From Echinicola jeungdonensis (GTDB taxonomy: Bacteria; Bacteroidota; Bacteroidia; Cytophagales; Cyclobacteriaceae), in assembly GCF_030409905.1 (NCBI RefSeq), contig NZ_JAUFQT010000001.1:2769001-2833000 (forward strand): a stretch of 64,000 nt of DNA. The letters are read 5' to 3'. The translations under genes and the position numbers were made by a program. The notes under the pieces are model-generated. The model was not told where the DNA came from and did not search any database. It was given only the letters and a program-made list of their open reading frames with translations. Numbering within the stretch: position 1 is the first letter of the stretch; each line of letters opens with the position of its first letter. Shown here piece by piece: positions 36,013-44,038 of the stretch.

Positions 36013-37920
36013 ATGAAAGGGATTACACTTTTGTTTGATGAAAGCCTTGCAGAAGAAGTTGAAGATAAAATTGTTCCTTTATTTGGAGAATTACTAAAAG
36101 GGAAAATTCCATTTTCCCTAAATCTTGAAATTGCCCTGGAAGAAGATGATTTTTTGGTTACTTATTTGTCTGATGACCAATTGAAGGCCCTTTTTCCCAA
36201 GGTGATTGAAAACGAATGGCAGTTGGGCTTTCTTCCCCATCCCAAAATGACCCACGCCCGTCAAGGTTTTGGCGTAGGTTCCAGTATAGAAAAAGCGGCG
36301 GAGAATATTTTAAAAACTGATGAGGTCAAAAGGGTGGATGCCCTTATGGTTAATGGTAGGCCTGTTTTCAATACTGTGGTTATTGGGGAATCGCTAAGTG
36401 TGATGTATGGTAGTGCAGAATTGTCGGCGATTAAGCGGCTGTGGGGAAAGTTTAAAAGCTTTTTTAAAATGTTTAGGAGGATGCACTTGCACCCTTACAG
36501 TATCCTCATCCAAAAGGAAGGGAATAATGAAAATGGGGAGGGTAAAAAGGAGGAAAAGATTGAAACTGCCGCATTAGGAATGGTTGTGGTTGAGCATGGT
36601 AAGAGTTCCTTATTGTCCAGGCGGATATTGGAAGATTCATTTGTAAATGATGGGATGATGCATAATATTGTCCTTTCTCCTCATAGTGTTTTTGGCTTAC
36701 TTGAATTTACAATAAAAAGCTTTTTTCGGTCGACCAAAAATTCCAAATTACCTCCTTTTGCTGCTCATATAAAAACCAAAAAACTAATTGTTCAAAGTCC
36801 GGAACCAATTAATTTGAGTGTGGACGGAGTATTTCAAAGCACCAAGGAAGTTGAACTGGAAGTTGTACCTAAAGTCTTGAAAATTGTCCCTGGAAGGTAT
36901 TTGGATACCCAGGCGGAAGCGAACAATAAAGAGATATTCAAGACACAAATGTTGCCCAGAGGGGAGTTAAGGGATGAACTGTTATCCGGGCCTTTGCCCT
37001 ATATTAACCATGCCACCACAGAGGAATTTAAGGACCTATTTACCGTACTCCGTGAGAACTCACAGCCTACTTCAAGTTACCTGGTTTTAATGGTGTTATC
37101 CACGGTTTTGGCCACCTTTGGTCTTTTTGCAAATTCCACACCTGTAATTATAGGTGCCATGATATTGGCTCCCTTGATGGCTCCCATCATTTCCTTAAGT
37201 ATGGGTGTTTTGCGTCAAGACCAGCATTTGATCAAAAATAGCCTTCAATCCGTGGGGTTTGGTTTGTTGTTGGGATACCTGTTTGCTGTTTTTATTACCT
37301 GGTTGACTCCACTGAAGACTTTGAATAGTGAAATTGTGGCAAGGATAAGACCCAATTTGCTTGACCTTGGGGTGGCGGCTGCATCAGGGGTTGCCGGTGC
37401 TTATGCACATTCCAAAAAAGAAATAGCCAAGACTTTGGCAGGAGTAGCCATTGCTGTGGCCTTGGTGCCCCCACTTGCAGTTTCCGGAATTGGACTGGGG
37501 TGGTTGAATTGGCAGGTTTTTTCCGGGGCTTTACTTTTATTGGTAACGAACCTGGCGGGAATGGTTTTAGCAGCTTCCCTTACCTTTTTATTGTTGGGGT
37601 TCAGTCCATTTCACCTGGCCAAAAAAGGTTTGATGTGGTCCTTGGTTTTGGTTTTGGGAGTGAGTACTCCTTTGGCTTTTGGCTTTTCCAAAATGGTCCA
37701 TGAAAACAAGATCATCCAACAATTGAGTGGATATCAACTTAATGAAAAGGTAACTATCAGAGAGGTGAATGTAAGGCAGCTCAGCCCTTTAAGGCTTGCA
37801 GTTACCTTAGTGGCAGACGGTCCTTTGGATGAAAAGGAATTGCTGAGGGTGAAGCGAAAAGTTGAAACCATGCTTGGAGAGGAGGTTGAACTGGAAATTA
37901 CCACGGGGGTAAAAATGTAA
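36013..37920 (+). CDS. TIGR00341/DUF389 membrane protein fused to a degenerate diacylglycerol-kinase-like domain
   Basis: 635 aa. Residues about 350-560 form the DUF389 membrane domain (PVIIGAMILAPLMAPIISLSMG, VALVPPLAVSGIGLGW in pieces, several helices). Residues about 1-305 look like a diacylglycerol kinase/NAD kinase fold: FLVTYLSDDQ sits where GGDGT should be, GFLPHPKMTHA where the PxGTGN motif should be, and the late segment IKTKKLIVQSPEPINLSVDGV with EVVPKVLKIVPG matches the DAGK C-terminal sheet. The ATP-binding motifs are lost, so this domain is likely non-catalytic. Third gene after mutA-mutB, 15 bp after mutB. Function unknown. Confidence 0.75.
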   Translation: MKGITLLFDESLAEEVEDKIVPLFGELLKGKIPFSLNLEIALEEDDFLVTYLSDDQLKALFPKVIENEWQLGFLPHPKMTHARQGFGVGSSIEKAAENILKTDEVKRVDALMVNGRPVFNTVVIGESLSVMYGSAELSAIKRLWGKFKSFFKMFRRMHLHPYSILIQKEGNNENGEGKKEEKIETAALGMVVVEHGKSSLLSRRILEDSFVNDGMMHNIVLSPHSVFGLLEFTIKSFFRSTKNSKLPPFAAHIKTKKLIVQSPEPINLSVDGVFQSTKEVELEVVPKVLKIVPGRYLDTQAEANNKEIFKTQMLPRGELRDELLSGPLPYINHATTEEFKDLFTVLRENSQPTSSYLVLMVLSTVLATFGLFANSTPVIIGAMILAPLMAPIISLSMGVLRQDQHLIKNSLQSVGFGLLLGYLFAVFITWLTPLKTLNSEIVARIRPNLLDLGVAAASGVAGAYAHSKKEIAKTLAGVAIAVALVPPLAVSGIGLGWLNWQVFSGALLLLVTNLAGMVLAASLTFLLLGFSPFHLAKKGLMWSLVLVLGVSTPLAFGFSKMVHENKIIQQLSGYQLNEKVTIREVNVRQLSPLRLAVTLVADGPLDEKELLRVKRKVETMLGEEVELEITTGVKM

Positions 37921-37949
37921 AAAGTTGACCTGGAGTTCAGGTCAACTTT
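37921..37949. terminator. Strong bidirectional hairpin after the DUF389 gene
   Basis: Perfect 12-bp arms AAAGTTGACCTG (37921-37932) and CAGGTCAACTTT (37938-37949) with a 5-nt loop, starting directly after the stop codon. The convergent ferredoxin gene ends 24 bp further on. Confidence 0.8.
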
Positions 37950-37972
37950 AGGAAATGTGGTGAATAAACCGA

Positions 37973-38293
37973 TTAGTTCTCTTCTCCTCTCAGTTTGATA
38001 ACTGCTCCTTCGAGCATGTCACTGATCCTGATTTGGCAGGCCAGCCGACTAGTGGGGAAAAGCTCGGGAAGGGTTTCTAATTGGTCTAGCTCTACATCTG
38101 ATGCATCGCCCAAACCATCTTTTCCCTCCAGGACCTCCACATGGCAGGTAGCACATAGGGCCATTCCACCACAGGTGGCCAATACTGGATAATCGGAAGC
38201 TTTCAGGACTTCCATGAGACTTAAGCCCATATCGTCCGGGGCTTCTATCGATTGACGGTTTCCGTCAAGATCTTCAACTTCAAATGTTACCAT
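37973..38293 (-). CDS. [2Fe-2S] ferredoxin, adrenodoxin type
   Basis: 106 aa. Three Cys in CGGMALCATC (about 41-50) and the fourth Cys in LACQIR (about 86) ligate the cluster, the CX5CX2C...C pattern of vertebrate-type ferredoxins. Cytoplasmic. It lies 15 bp downstream of the ferredoxin-NADP reductase gene on the same strand, so the pair is an electron-transfer unit. Confidence 0.93.
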   Translation of the reverse strand: MVTFEVEDLDGNRQSIEAPDDMGLSLMEVLKASDYPVLATCGGMALCATCHVEVLEGKDGLGDASDVELDQLETLPELFPTSRLACQIRISDMLEGAVIKLRGEEN

Positions 38294-38308
38294 GCCACAA
38301 AATTAATA

Positions 38309-39313
38309 TTAAAATGCATTTACACCATTAACGGTGGTATATTTAAAGCTTAATTTTTGGTCAGGATAGACATATTTAAAGGCGCTGTGACACATCAAAG
38401 CAGCCTCATGGAATCCACAAAGGATAAGTTTCAGCTTATTCTCATAAGTATTGATGTCTCCTACTGCATAGATTCTGTCCACATTTGTGGAGTAATCAGT
38501 GGTGTCCACTTCAATGGCATTTTTGTCAATGTTCAACCCCCAATCTGCAATTGGGCCCAATTTCGGGCTTAATCCAAACAAAGGAATTAGGTAGTCAGCA
38601 TCCACTATCAACTCTTCCTTGGCTTTATTTTTCATGGTTACACTTTGCAAGTGGCCATTTCCTGCAATAGATGTCAGGTTAGAGCTTAGGATCAAATCAA
38701 TCTTGCCATTGTTGGCCAGGTCAAATACCTTGGCAGCTGAGTCAGGGGCTCCACGGAAGGTCTCGTTTCTGTGAACCAAAGTTACTTTTTCAGCAACATC
38801 GGCCAAGAAAATAGTCCAGTCCAGGGCAGAATCACCACCACCTGCCAAAACAACTTTTTTGTCTCTAAATTGTTCTGGGTCTTTTACCATGTAGGTAATA
38901 CCTTTCCCTTCAAAATTTTCCAGGTTTTCAATGGCTGGTTTTCTAGGCTCAAAGCAACCCAACCCTCCGGCAATTACGATTACCTTGGCGTGAACTTTGG
39001 TTTTGTCGCTGGTGGTGATCACAAAAGAACCATCATCCTGCTTGGTGAGGTGATCAACTCGCTCCCCCAAAGTGTATGTGGGGTCGAATGGTTCAATTTG
39101 TTTTACCAGGTTATCCACCAATTCCTGAGCTTTTACTTCTGGGTAGCCTGGAATATCATAAATAGGTTTTTGTGGATATATTTCAGAGAGTTGTCCACCC
39201 ACCTGCGGCAATGCGTCAATCAAATGACAACGCATTTTTAACAAGCCTGCTTCAAATACGGTAAATAATCCAACAGGTCCGGCTCCGATGATGCAAATGT
39301 CAGTAGTTATCAT
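38309..39313 (-). CDS. Ferredoxin-NADP reductase (thioredoxin-reductase-like FNR)
   Basis: 334 aa. FAD-binding GAGPVGL (about 10-16), a second Rossmann NADPH site GGGDSALDW (about 158-166) and the C-terminal FAD motif IYAVGDINTY. The CxxC of thioredoxin reductase is absent, which marks the YumC/FNR2 type. It passes electrons between NADPH and the ferredoxin encoded next door. The promoter region upstream carries a MarR-like operator. Confidence 0.9.
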   Translation of the reverse strand: MITTDICIIGAGPVGLFTVFEAGLLKMRCHLIDALPQVGGQLSEIYPQKPIYDIPGYPEVKAQELVDNLVKQIEPFDPTYTLGERVDHLTKQDDGSFVITTSDKTKVHAKVIVIAGGLGCFEPRKPAIENLENFEGKGITYMVKDPEQFRDKKVVLAGGGDSALDWTIFLADVAEKVTLVHRNETFRGAPDSAAKVFDLANNGKIDLILSSNLTSIAGNGHLQSVTMKNKAKEELIVDADYLIPLFGLSPKLGPIADWGLNIDKNAIEVDTTDYSTNVDRIYAVGDINTYENKLKLILCGFHEAALMCHSAFKYVYPDQKLSFKYTTVNGVNAF

Positions 39314-39363
39314 GGTGTATCTTTAAATATTTACTTTGCAATTTGATAAATGTGTCCTTGCTG

Positions 39364-39371
39364 CAAATATA
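39364..39371 (-). promoter_or_regulatory. -7 element for the ferredoxin reductase operon
   Basis: Minus-strand TATATTTG, exact match to TAnnTTTG, 51 bp before the start. The operator-like TTAGTAGGACAACTAA lies directly upstream, inside the -33/-7 spacer. Confidence 0.6.
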
Positions 39372-39372
39372 A

Positions 39373-39388
39373 TTAGTAGGACAACTAA
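39373..39388. promoter_or_regulatory. Candidate MarR operator upstream of the reductase
   Basis: TTAGTAGGACAACTAA, with TTAGT/ACTAA dyad ends. It agrees at 13 of 16 bases with TTAGTATGACAAATAT at 39857-39872 before the marR gene. Confidence 0.5.
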
Positions 39389-39416
39389 ATTCCTATTAAT
39401 TTAAATTTATTCTAAA

Positions 39417-39848
39417 TTACTGTAGGTTATTGTAGATGGTATTAAGTATCCTTTTAAATTCCTCAAAGTCATTTTTATCCAGCTTTTCCCAGGCTTTTTC
39501 CCTGATCAATGATACCTGAGGTTTTAATTGTATTACCTTTTCTTTTCCCTCCTGGGTCAATAGAATTTGAAAACTCCTCCGGTCTTCAGGGTGAGGAACC
39601 CGTTCAACATAGCCTTTTTTACATAATATGTCAATGATCCTTGTCAATGTTGGATGATCTTTAAACACCAACTGGGTCAAGTCTGTTTGACTTAATGCCT
39701 CATTTTCAGATAAATTTTTCAAAACTACCCATTGATCAACAGTGACGTCAAAGTCTCCATTTTTAAACTTTTGTTGGGCGTACTGTTTTACCCTCCTGGC
39801 AGTCCGGTCTAGTAAAAATGAGTATTGGCTGTATAATTCCTTTGTCAT
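39417..39848 (-). CDS. MarR family transcriptional regulator
   Basis: 143 aa. Winged-helix core (NLSENEALSQTDLTQLV, HPTLTRIIDILCKKGYVERVPHPEDRRSFQILLT in pieces) with the conserved wing DRRS, flanked by dimer helices at both ends. MarR proteins are dimeric repressors released by small ligands or oxidation. No clear Cys sensor near the DNA-binding wing. Its own start codon overlaps a perfect 8-bp inverted repeat, and a similar half-site lies before the reductase operon, so autoregulation plus control of the reductase is likely. Confidence 0.85.
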   Translation of the reverse strand: MTKELYSQYSFLLDRTARRVKQYAQQKFKNGDFDVTVDQWVVLKNLSENEALSQTDLTQLVFKDHPTLTRIIDILCKKGYVERVPHPEDRRSFQILLTQEGKEKVIQLKPQVSLIREKAWEKLDKNDFEEFKRILNTIYNNLQ

Positions 39849-39869
39849 TGTATTAGTTAGTATGACAAA
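39841..39869. promoter_or_regulatory. Candidate MarR operator overlapping the marR start codon and -7 box
   Basis: TTTGTCAT (39841-39848) and ATGACAAA (39862-39869) form a perfect 8-bp inverted repeat with a 13-nt spacer. The left arm contains the ATG start of the minus-strand gene; the right arm runs into the -7 box. Confidence 0.55.
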
Positions 39870-39873
39870 TATA
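39866..39873 (-). promoter_or_regulatory. -7 element for the MarR gene
   Basis: Minus-strand TATATTTG, exact match to TAnnTTTG, 17 bp before the start. It overlaps the inverted repeat at 39841-39869. Confidence 0.6.
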
Positions 39874-40004
39874 AAAGGAAAATAAGATTGATAAAAACAA
39901 ATCCCTATAAAAAAGATAGGGTATATGTGTTTTTTGGGTAAAGCAAAGGCCTGTACCTGGTTTTGGGAAACAAACTTCCGTATTTTGTTTCAAAAAAATT
40001 CATA

Positions 40005-41018
40005 CTAATCTTTTCTTTGGGGTAAACCTTTTAGTATTTCTATTAAGCTGGCGATTTGATCCTTGGAAAATAAGGTTTGATCCCCTTTTTGTAGCTTGAA
40101 TTGAAGCGGTGTAGTCTTAATATAGATTGAATAATCTTGGGGGAGGGGGATGTTATTTTTTGAAAGGGCTTGTTTTAACCAGCTGGAATAGGGTTCCGGC
40201 CCAATAACATTGGGGTATTTCTTCACTTTTGTTGACCGGATCTTTCCCGAATTGGGGTCAAAAATTAGTTTTTGGTTGGGCAACAAGCGGTTGATTTCTC
40301 CGGAAAGGATCAGGTCCTCGGGACATCCGCAAATCAGGGGTTCTCCACATTGCATTAACCACAATTCATCAGCGCTGTCAATGGCAATGTCCAGGTCATG
40401 GGTGACGACCAAAATGGTTTTGTTCTGCTGCTGGGTAATTTCCCTTAACAAATGCATGATTTCATAGCGGTTGATCAAGTCCAGGTGGGCAGTGGGCTCA
40501 TCCAGAATAATCAAATCCCCATCTTGTGCCAAAGCTCGGGCAATCATTACTTTTTGTAATTGGCCATCGCTGATTTCGGAAATTAAATAATCCCTCAAGT
40601 ATAAGGTCTTGGTGGCTTCCATGGCTTGGGTGATGGCTTTTTTGTCCCCTGTGGTGAGGTCTCCCAACCAATTGGTAAAAGGGGTTCGTCCCAAACTAAC
40701 CAATTGGCCAACGGTCAGATTACCTGCAGTAATTTTGTCGGTAAGGACAACGCTCATCTGCCGGGCCAAAGATTTGGCAGAATGCTCCTGAATGGGTTTC
40801 TCCCTAAATAAAACTTCTCCCGCTAGACAAGGGATCTGTCCCATAATGGACCGGATCAAAGTAGATTTTCCAACTCCATTAGGACCTAATAGACAGGTAA
40901 GCTTTCCCTTTTTCAAATCAAATGATAAAGGTCCGGCCACTTCAATGGTCTTATTGTTCTTTTTGTAACCAATAGAAATCCCTTTTCCCGTCAATATTGT
41001 TTTATTTTGGTCCATCAA
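40005..41018 (-). CDS. ABC transporter ATPase, FecE/BtuD family
   Basis: 337 aa. Walker A GPNGVGKST (about 45-53), signature ISDGQLQKV, Walker B LIILDEPTAHLD and H-loop VTHDLD. The canonical FecE/BtuD core ends near residue 255; about 80 further residues (STKVKKYPNVIGPEPYSSW onward) form an extra C-terminal domain. Works with the FecCD permease (4-bp gene overlap) and binding protein to import an iron chelate, haem or corrinoid. Confidence 0.88.
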   Translation of the reverse strand: MMDQNKTILTGKGISIGYKKNNKTIEVAGPLSFDLKKGKLTCLLGPNGVGKSTLIRSIMGQIPCLAGEVLFREKPIQEHSAKSLARQMSVVLTDKITAGNLTVGQLVSLGRTPFTNWLGDLTTGDKKAITQAMEATKTLYLRDYLISEISDGQLQKVMIARALAQDGDLIILDEPTAHLDLINRYEIMHLLREITQQQNKTILVVTHDLDIAIDSADELWLMQCGEPLICGCPEDLILSGEINRLLPNQKLIFDPNSGKIRSTKVKKYPNVIGPEPYSSWLKQALSKNNIPLPQDYSIYIKTTPLQFKLQKGDQTLFSKDQIASLIEILKGLPQRKD

Positions 41019-42067
41019 AATTCCTTACTGAAGTTTCTTTTTAAAATTAACCAAATGACCAAAGGGGCCCCAAAGAGGGAGGTGATGACATTAATGGGTA
41101 AAGTTGAAGCGGCACCCGGCAATTGGCTGATACCATCACTGAACAGGAGAAAACCAGCCCCTATCAATGCCGAGGCAGGGAATAAAATCCGGTGATCCCC
41201 TGTTTGAAAAATCATTCTGGCAAGGTGGGGTACTGCAATACCAATAAATGCAATAGGCCCACAAAAAGCCGTGGCGCTTCCTGCCAAAACTCCGGTACTG
41301 AGGATCATAGCCCAACGAAGGGACTTTATATTTATCCCCATACTGGCGGCATATCTTTCTCCCAACAACATGGCATTGTAGGATTTGACCCTTAAAATTA
41401 CCGGTAAAACCCCTATTAAGGTAATTAATGCCAGAATGGCCAATTGGTTATGGGTAATGCCACCAAGGCTCCCCATGGACCAAATGGTAAATAATTTTAA
41501 TTCCTCTGCATCCCCAAAATAGGAAAGTACACTGACAATGGCCCCTGAGGCACTACCAAACATTAATCCTATGATCAAAAGGGTCATACTGTCCTTGATC
41601 TTCCAGGCAGTGAGGCTCATTAATAATAATACTAAAATTGCTCCTAAACTTCCGGAAATGATAATTCCCCAAACACCCCAGCTCATATAAGTCATCGTTC
41701 CCCCCAAACTCCAGCCAAAGGCACTGCTTCCTAATAATAAAATAGCCACCCCCAGGCCGGCACCTGAACTGATCCCTAATACATAGGGGCCTGCTAAAGG
41801 GTTTCTGAAAAAAGTTTGCATCTGAAGTCCGCTAAGAGATAGGGATATGCCGGCAAGTATCGCGGTGAGTGCTTTTGGAACCCTATATTCGAAAATAATG
41901 GTTTCCCAACTTGATTTGGTAAGTTGCCCCCCCAGTAAAGCTTCCAATATTTCCATGAGCGGGATGTACACAGACCCCATGCCCAGGTTGAATAAAAACA
42001 AAAGGATAAGGGATATTAAACCGGCAAGGATTTTTATTTTTTTGGTATGGGGTGCGAAAGTATTCAA
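41015..42067 (-). CDS. FecCD/BtuC family ABC permease
   Basis: 350 aa with about ten membrane helices. FecCD signatures are clear: LSLSGLQMQTFFRNPLAGPYVLGISSGAGLG (about 57-87, in pieces) and the cytoplasmic coupling helix region GERYAASMGI. Overlaps the ATPase gene by 4 bp and starts 4 bp after the binding-protein gene. Imports a large chelated metal or corrinoid; the presence of B12-dependent MutAB in this window makes cobalamin one option, iron siderophore another. Confidence 0.9.
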   Translation of the reverse strand: MNTFAPHTKKIKILAGLISLILLFLFNLGMGSVYIPLMEILEALLGGQLTKSSWETIIFEYRVPKALTAILAGISLSLSGLQMQTFFRNPLAGPYVLGISSGAGLGVAILLLGSSAFGWSLGGTMTYMSWGVWGIIISGSLGAILVLLLMSLTAWKIKDSMTLLIIGLMFGSASGAIVSVLSYFGDAEELKLFTIWSMGSLGGITHNQLAILALITLIGVLPVILRVKSYNAMLLGERYAASMGINIKSLRWAMILSTGVLAGSATAFCGPIAFIGIAVPHLARMIFQTGDHRILFPASALIGAGFLLFSDGISQLPGAASTLPINVITSLFGAPLVIWLILKRNFSKEF

Positions 42068-42071
42068 TTCG

Positions 42072-43208
42072 TCATTGGAGCTTTTGATAGAAATAGAGTT
42101 GGTAATTGGGCAAAAGGCTGGGGTGGAAGATCTTAATTAGGTCCTTTAAAATGAGGTCGGGTCGGGTGTATCCCAATTCGAAATATTCCATCCCCCCCGT
42201 TGGTCCTCTTTTGTTGGAAAAGGTAAAGACCTGGCCGTTTTGAAATGATTTAAATTGCGTGTATCTGCTGTCAGCTCTTGCCATTTCGTCTAAGGACTTG
42301 TATTCACCGGTGCTTAACAGGTATTCTGCATCCATGCCTTTATCCAGGACAAATTCATAATTGAGCTGAAGGCTGCCCTCACTTTTCATGTTTTTGAAAA
42401 TATAATCCGTTCCGGCGTCTTTCAGGAATAAACCTCCCCAATTATTTCCTGCTGGGGCATACCAAATGTCTTTGTACATATTCCCACTGATAACTGTAGG
42501 TAATTGCTGAAAATCCGTTTGATTAACCTTTTCTTTTAATTGAAGGTAATTGGATTTGATATCATTAAAAACTTGCAGGGATTTTTCAAGTTTACCGGTC
42601 AGAGCACCGGTAAATTTGATCCACTCTGCACGTCCCAAAGGATGTTTTTCCACATACTCTCCGTTAATGACTGCGGGTATTTTTGCTTTTTGGAGTATTT
42701 GAAGATCTTTGAGATTATCCCCTAAAGTAGAAACAACAACCAAATCAGGGGTCAACTCAAGGATTTTTTCAATATTGAATCTTGCACCCCCACCCAGTTC
42801 CATGACTTTTCCTTCATCAATTCTTTTCCGGACATTTGGGGAAGAAATTAAATCCGTATTGGGAAAAGCGATCAATTTTTCATTGATGCCCAGCAAGTCC
42901 AAATGGGGCACCTGAGTAGTGGAAGTGAGAATCACCTTTTCTACCTTTGGTTGGATGATTCCATCAAAATTTCCTTCGGGTAATTCCGGTTTTGAATCTT
43001 CAATAACTAAATACCGGAATGCCTGATGGTCCCCAGGAAAGCCCTGTGAAACTTCAACGATTTTATATCCGTCGCCCTGAAAAATTTGAAAGCCCTCGGC
43101 AAAATCCAAAACCAATGGTTCCAGGGATAAGGATTCTTTTTTGTCGGATGGTGATGAACATGCCCAAAAAAAGAATAAGAGGGTGCTTAAAAATATAAAT
43201 CTTTTCAT
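42072..43208 (-). CDS. ABC transporter substrate-binding lipoprotein, FecB/BtuF fold
   Basis: 378 aa from the ATG at 43208; the frame extends to a TTG five codons earlier. Lipobox FWACSS (Cys16). Two-lobed periplasmic binding fold with the conserved LTPDLVVVS and HPLGRAEWIKF (about 192-203), typical of iron-complex/corrinoid binders. First gene of the three-gene importer; upstream are a -7/-33-like promoter and a 7-bp dyad. Confidence 0.86.
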   Translation of the reverse strand: MKRFIFLSTLLFFFWACSSPSDKKESLSLEPLVLDFAEGFQIFQGDGYKIVEVSQGFPGDHQAFRYLVIEDSKPELPEGNFDGIIQPKVEKVILTSTTQVPHLDLLGINEKLIAFPNTDLISSPNVRKRIDEGKVMELGGGARFNIEKILELTPDLVVVSTLGDNLKDLQILQKAKIPAVINGEYVEKHPLGRAEWIKFTGALTGKLEKSLQVFNDIKSNYLQLKEKVNQTDFQQLPTVISGNMYKDIWYAPAGNNWGGLFLKDAGTDYIFKNMKSEGSLQLNYEFVLDKGMDAEYLLSTGEYKSLDEMARADSRYTQFKSFQNGQVFTFSNKRGPTGGMEYFELGYTRPDLILKDLIKIFHPSLLPNYQLYFYQKLQ

Positions 43209-43273
43209 TTGTAAATTTTTCAATCAATGATTGTCTGCCCAATAATAAAGGACTAATGGCTGTTGTTTAAATG

Positions 43274-43305
43274 CAAAAATAGGGGAAGCCCTTGTTAATT
43301 TACAA
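43274..43305 (-). promoter_or_regulatory. Promoter for the FecCD-type importer operon
   Basis: Minus-strand TTG (43305-43303) and TATTTTTG (43281-43274) with 21 bp between them, close to the usual -33/-7 layout. The -7 box is an exact TAnnTTTG match. Confidence 0.55.
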
Positions 43306-43310
43306 TTAAC
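43294..43310. promoter_or_regulatory. Dyad at the importer promoter
   Basis: GTTAATTTACAATTAAC: perfect 7-bp inverted repeat with a 3-nt centre, overlapping the -33 position of the importer promoter. A repressor site is plausible; it is not a Fur-box match. Confidence 0.4.
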
Positions 43311-43519
43311 TAACTTAATAATCGGAAAAATTCAGGGGGATTCCCGTTGTTTAGGGTAAGGGGGGCAGGAATAATGATACGGAAAGGGAGGGGGTAGGTA
43401 GCAATTTCCTTTTTTAAAGTAGGGTGATCGATGAAGCATGAAAAATACACCCGTTAAAAAAATCAAAATATTAAAACAGGTGTAAAATCATACTTGAACG
43501 ATATGGCTTTGAGATTGAA

Positions 43520-43936
43520 TTAAAGATTAAGTTTATTCTTCATATTTACCTCAAAGTTCTCAAACAAGTGGATGTAGTATTTCATGATATTATCTCTCAT
43601 TTCATGTTGGACATCTTCGGTATAAATGGAAGTTGCTTTTATTCTACCGATGATCATGTCTAACCAGCCTTTGCCATCATCTATTATCTCTTCATCAAAA
43701 GCATCAATGGTAACATCCCTTGATCCTGAATAAGGAGGCCGGCCTTGTTGGCGGAAGTACTCCGTCATAGTTTTTAAGGCTAGTTCATGGGTGAGTTCAA
43801 ATGAACGGATCAGGTGTTGTTCCCGGTGAGGATCGATTCCTCTTAGGTTAATTTCTTCTATAACTTCCTGTAATTCGACAAAAGAAGATTGGAAGTCCTC
43901 AAAGCATTTTTCTGAAGTGATGGGTGCGGTTTTCAT
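43520..43936 (-). CDS. HI0074-family (nucleotidyltransferase substrate-binding) protein, orphan and altered
   Basis: 138 aa. Matches the HI0074/NTase_sub_bind pattern: LQEVIEEIN, IRSFELTHELALKTMTEYFRQQG, SRDVTIDAFDEEIIDD and WLDMIIGR. Family members usually carry RNxTSHTY at the next position; here it reads RIKATSIY, so the Asn and the His are gone. They also usually sit beside an MNT-type nucleotidyltransferase, which is not present on either side. It may be a standalone or decayed module. All-helical and cytoplasmic. Confidence 0.75.
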   Translation of the reverse strand: MKTAPITSEKCFEDFQSSFVELQEVIEEINLRGIDPHREQHLIRSFELTHELALKTMTEYFRQQGRPPYSGSRDVTIDAFDEEIIDDGKGWLDMIIGRIKATSIYTEDVQHEMRDNIMKYYIHLFENFEVNMKNKLNL

Positions 43937-43975
43937 AGCAATATCATTTATTTAAAAATACAAATTATATAAATA

Positions 43976-44010
43976 AAAGAAAGTACCGGAAGCCTTTTCG
44001 GTACTTTCTT
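43976..44010 (-). terminator. Terminator after htrA
   Basis: Arms AAAGTACCG (43981-43989) and CGGTACTTT (44000-44008); on the minus strand the stem is followed by a T-rich tract. It lies about 30 bp after the HtrA stop. Confidence 0.75.
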
Positions 44011-44038
44011 TTTACCATTTCCTATGGATGAGAAAGGC

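Larger units (their letters stand above)
43209..43519. other. Intergenic region upstream of the FecCD-type importer
   Basis: 311 bp without a gene, between the importer operon and the HI0074-like gene. It holds a minus-strand promoter-like element (43274-43305) and the dyad GTTAATTTACAATTAAC (43294-43310), plus a purine-rich stretch near 43355-43400. I looked for a cobalamin riboswitch on the minus strand and found no B12 box or conserved stem pattern. Confidence 0.5.

Noticed and set aside
43209..43519. Cobalamin riboswitch upstream of the FecCD-type importer
   Set aside because: No B12 box or conserved cobalamin stems seen on the minus strand; the likely promoter lies between the G-rich stretch and the ATG.
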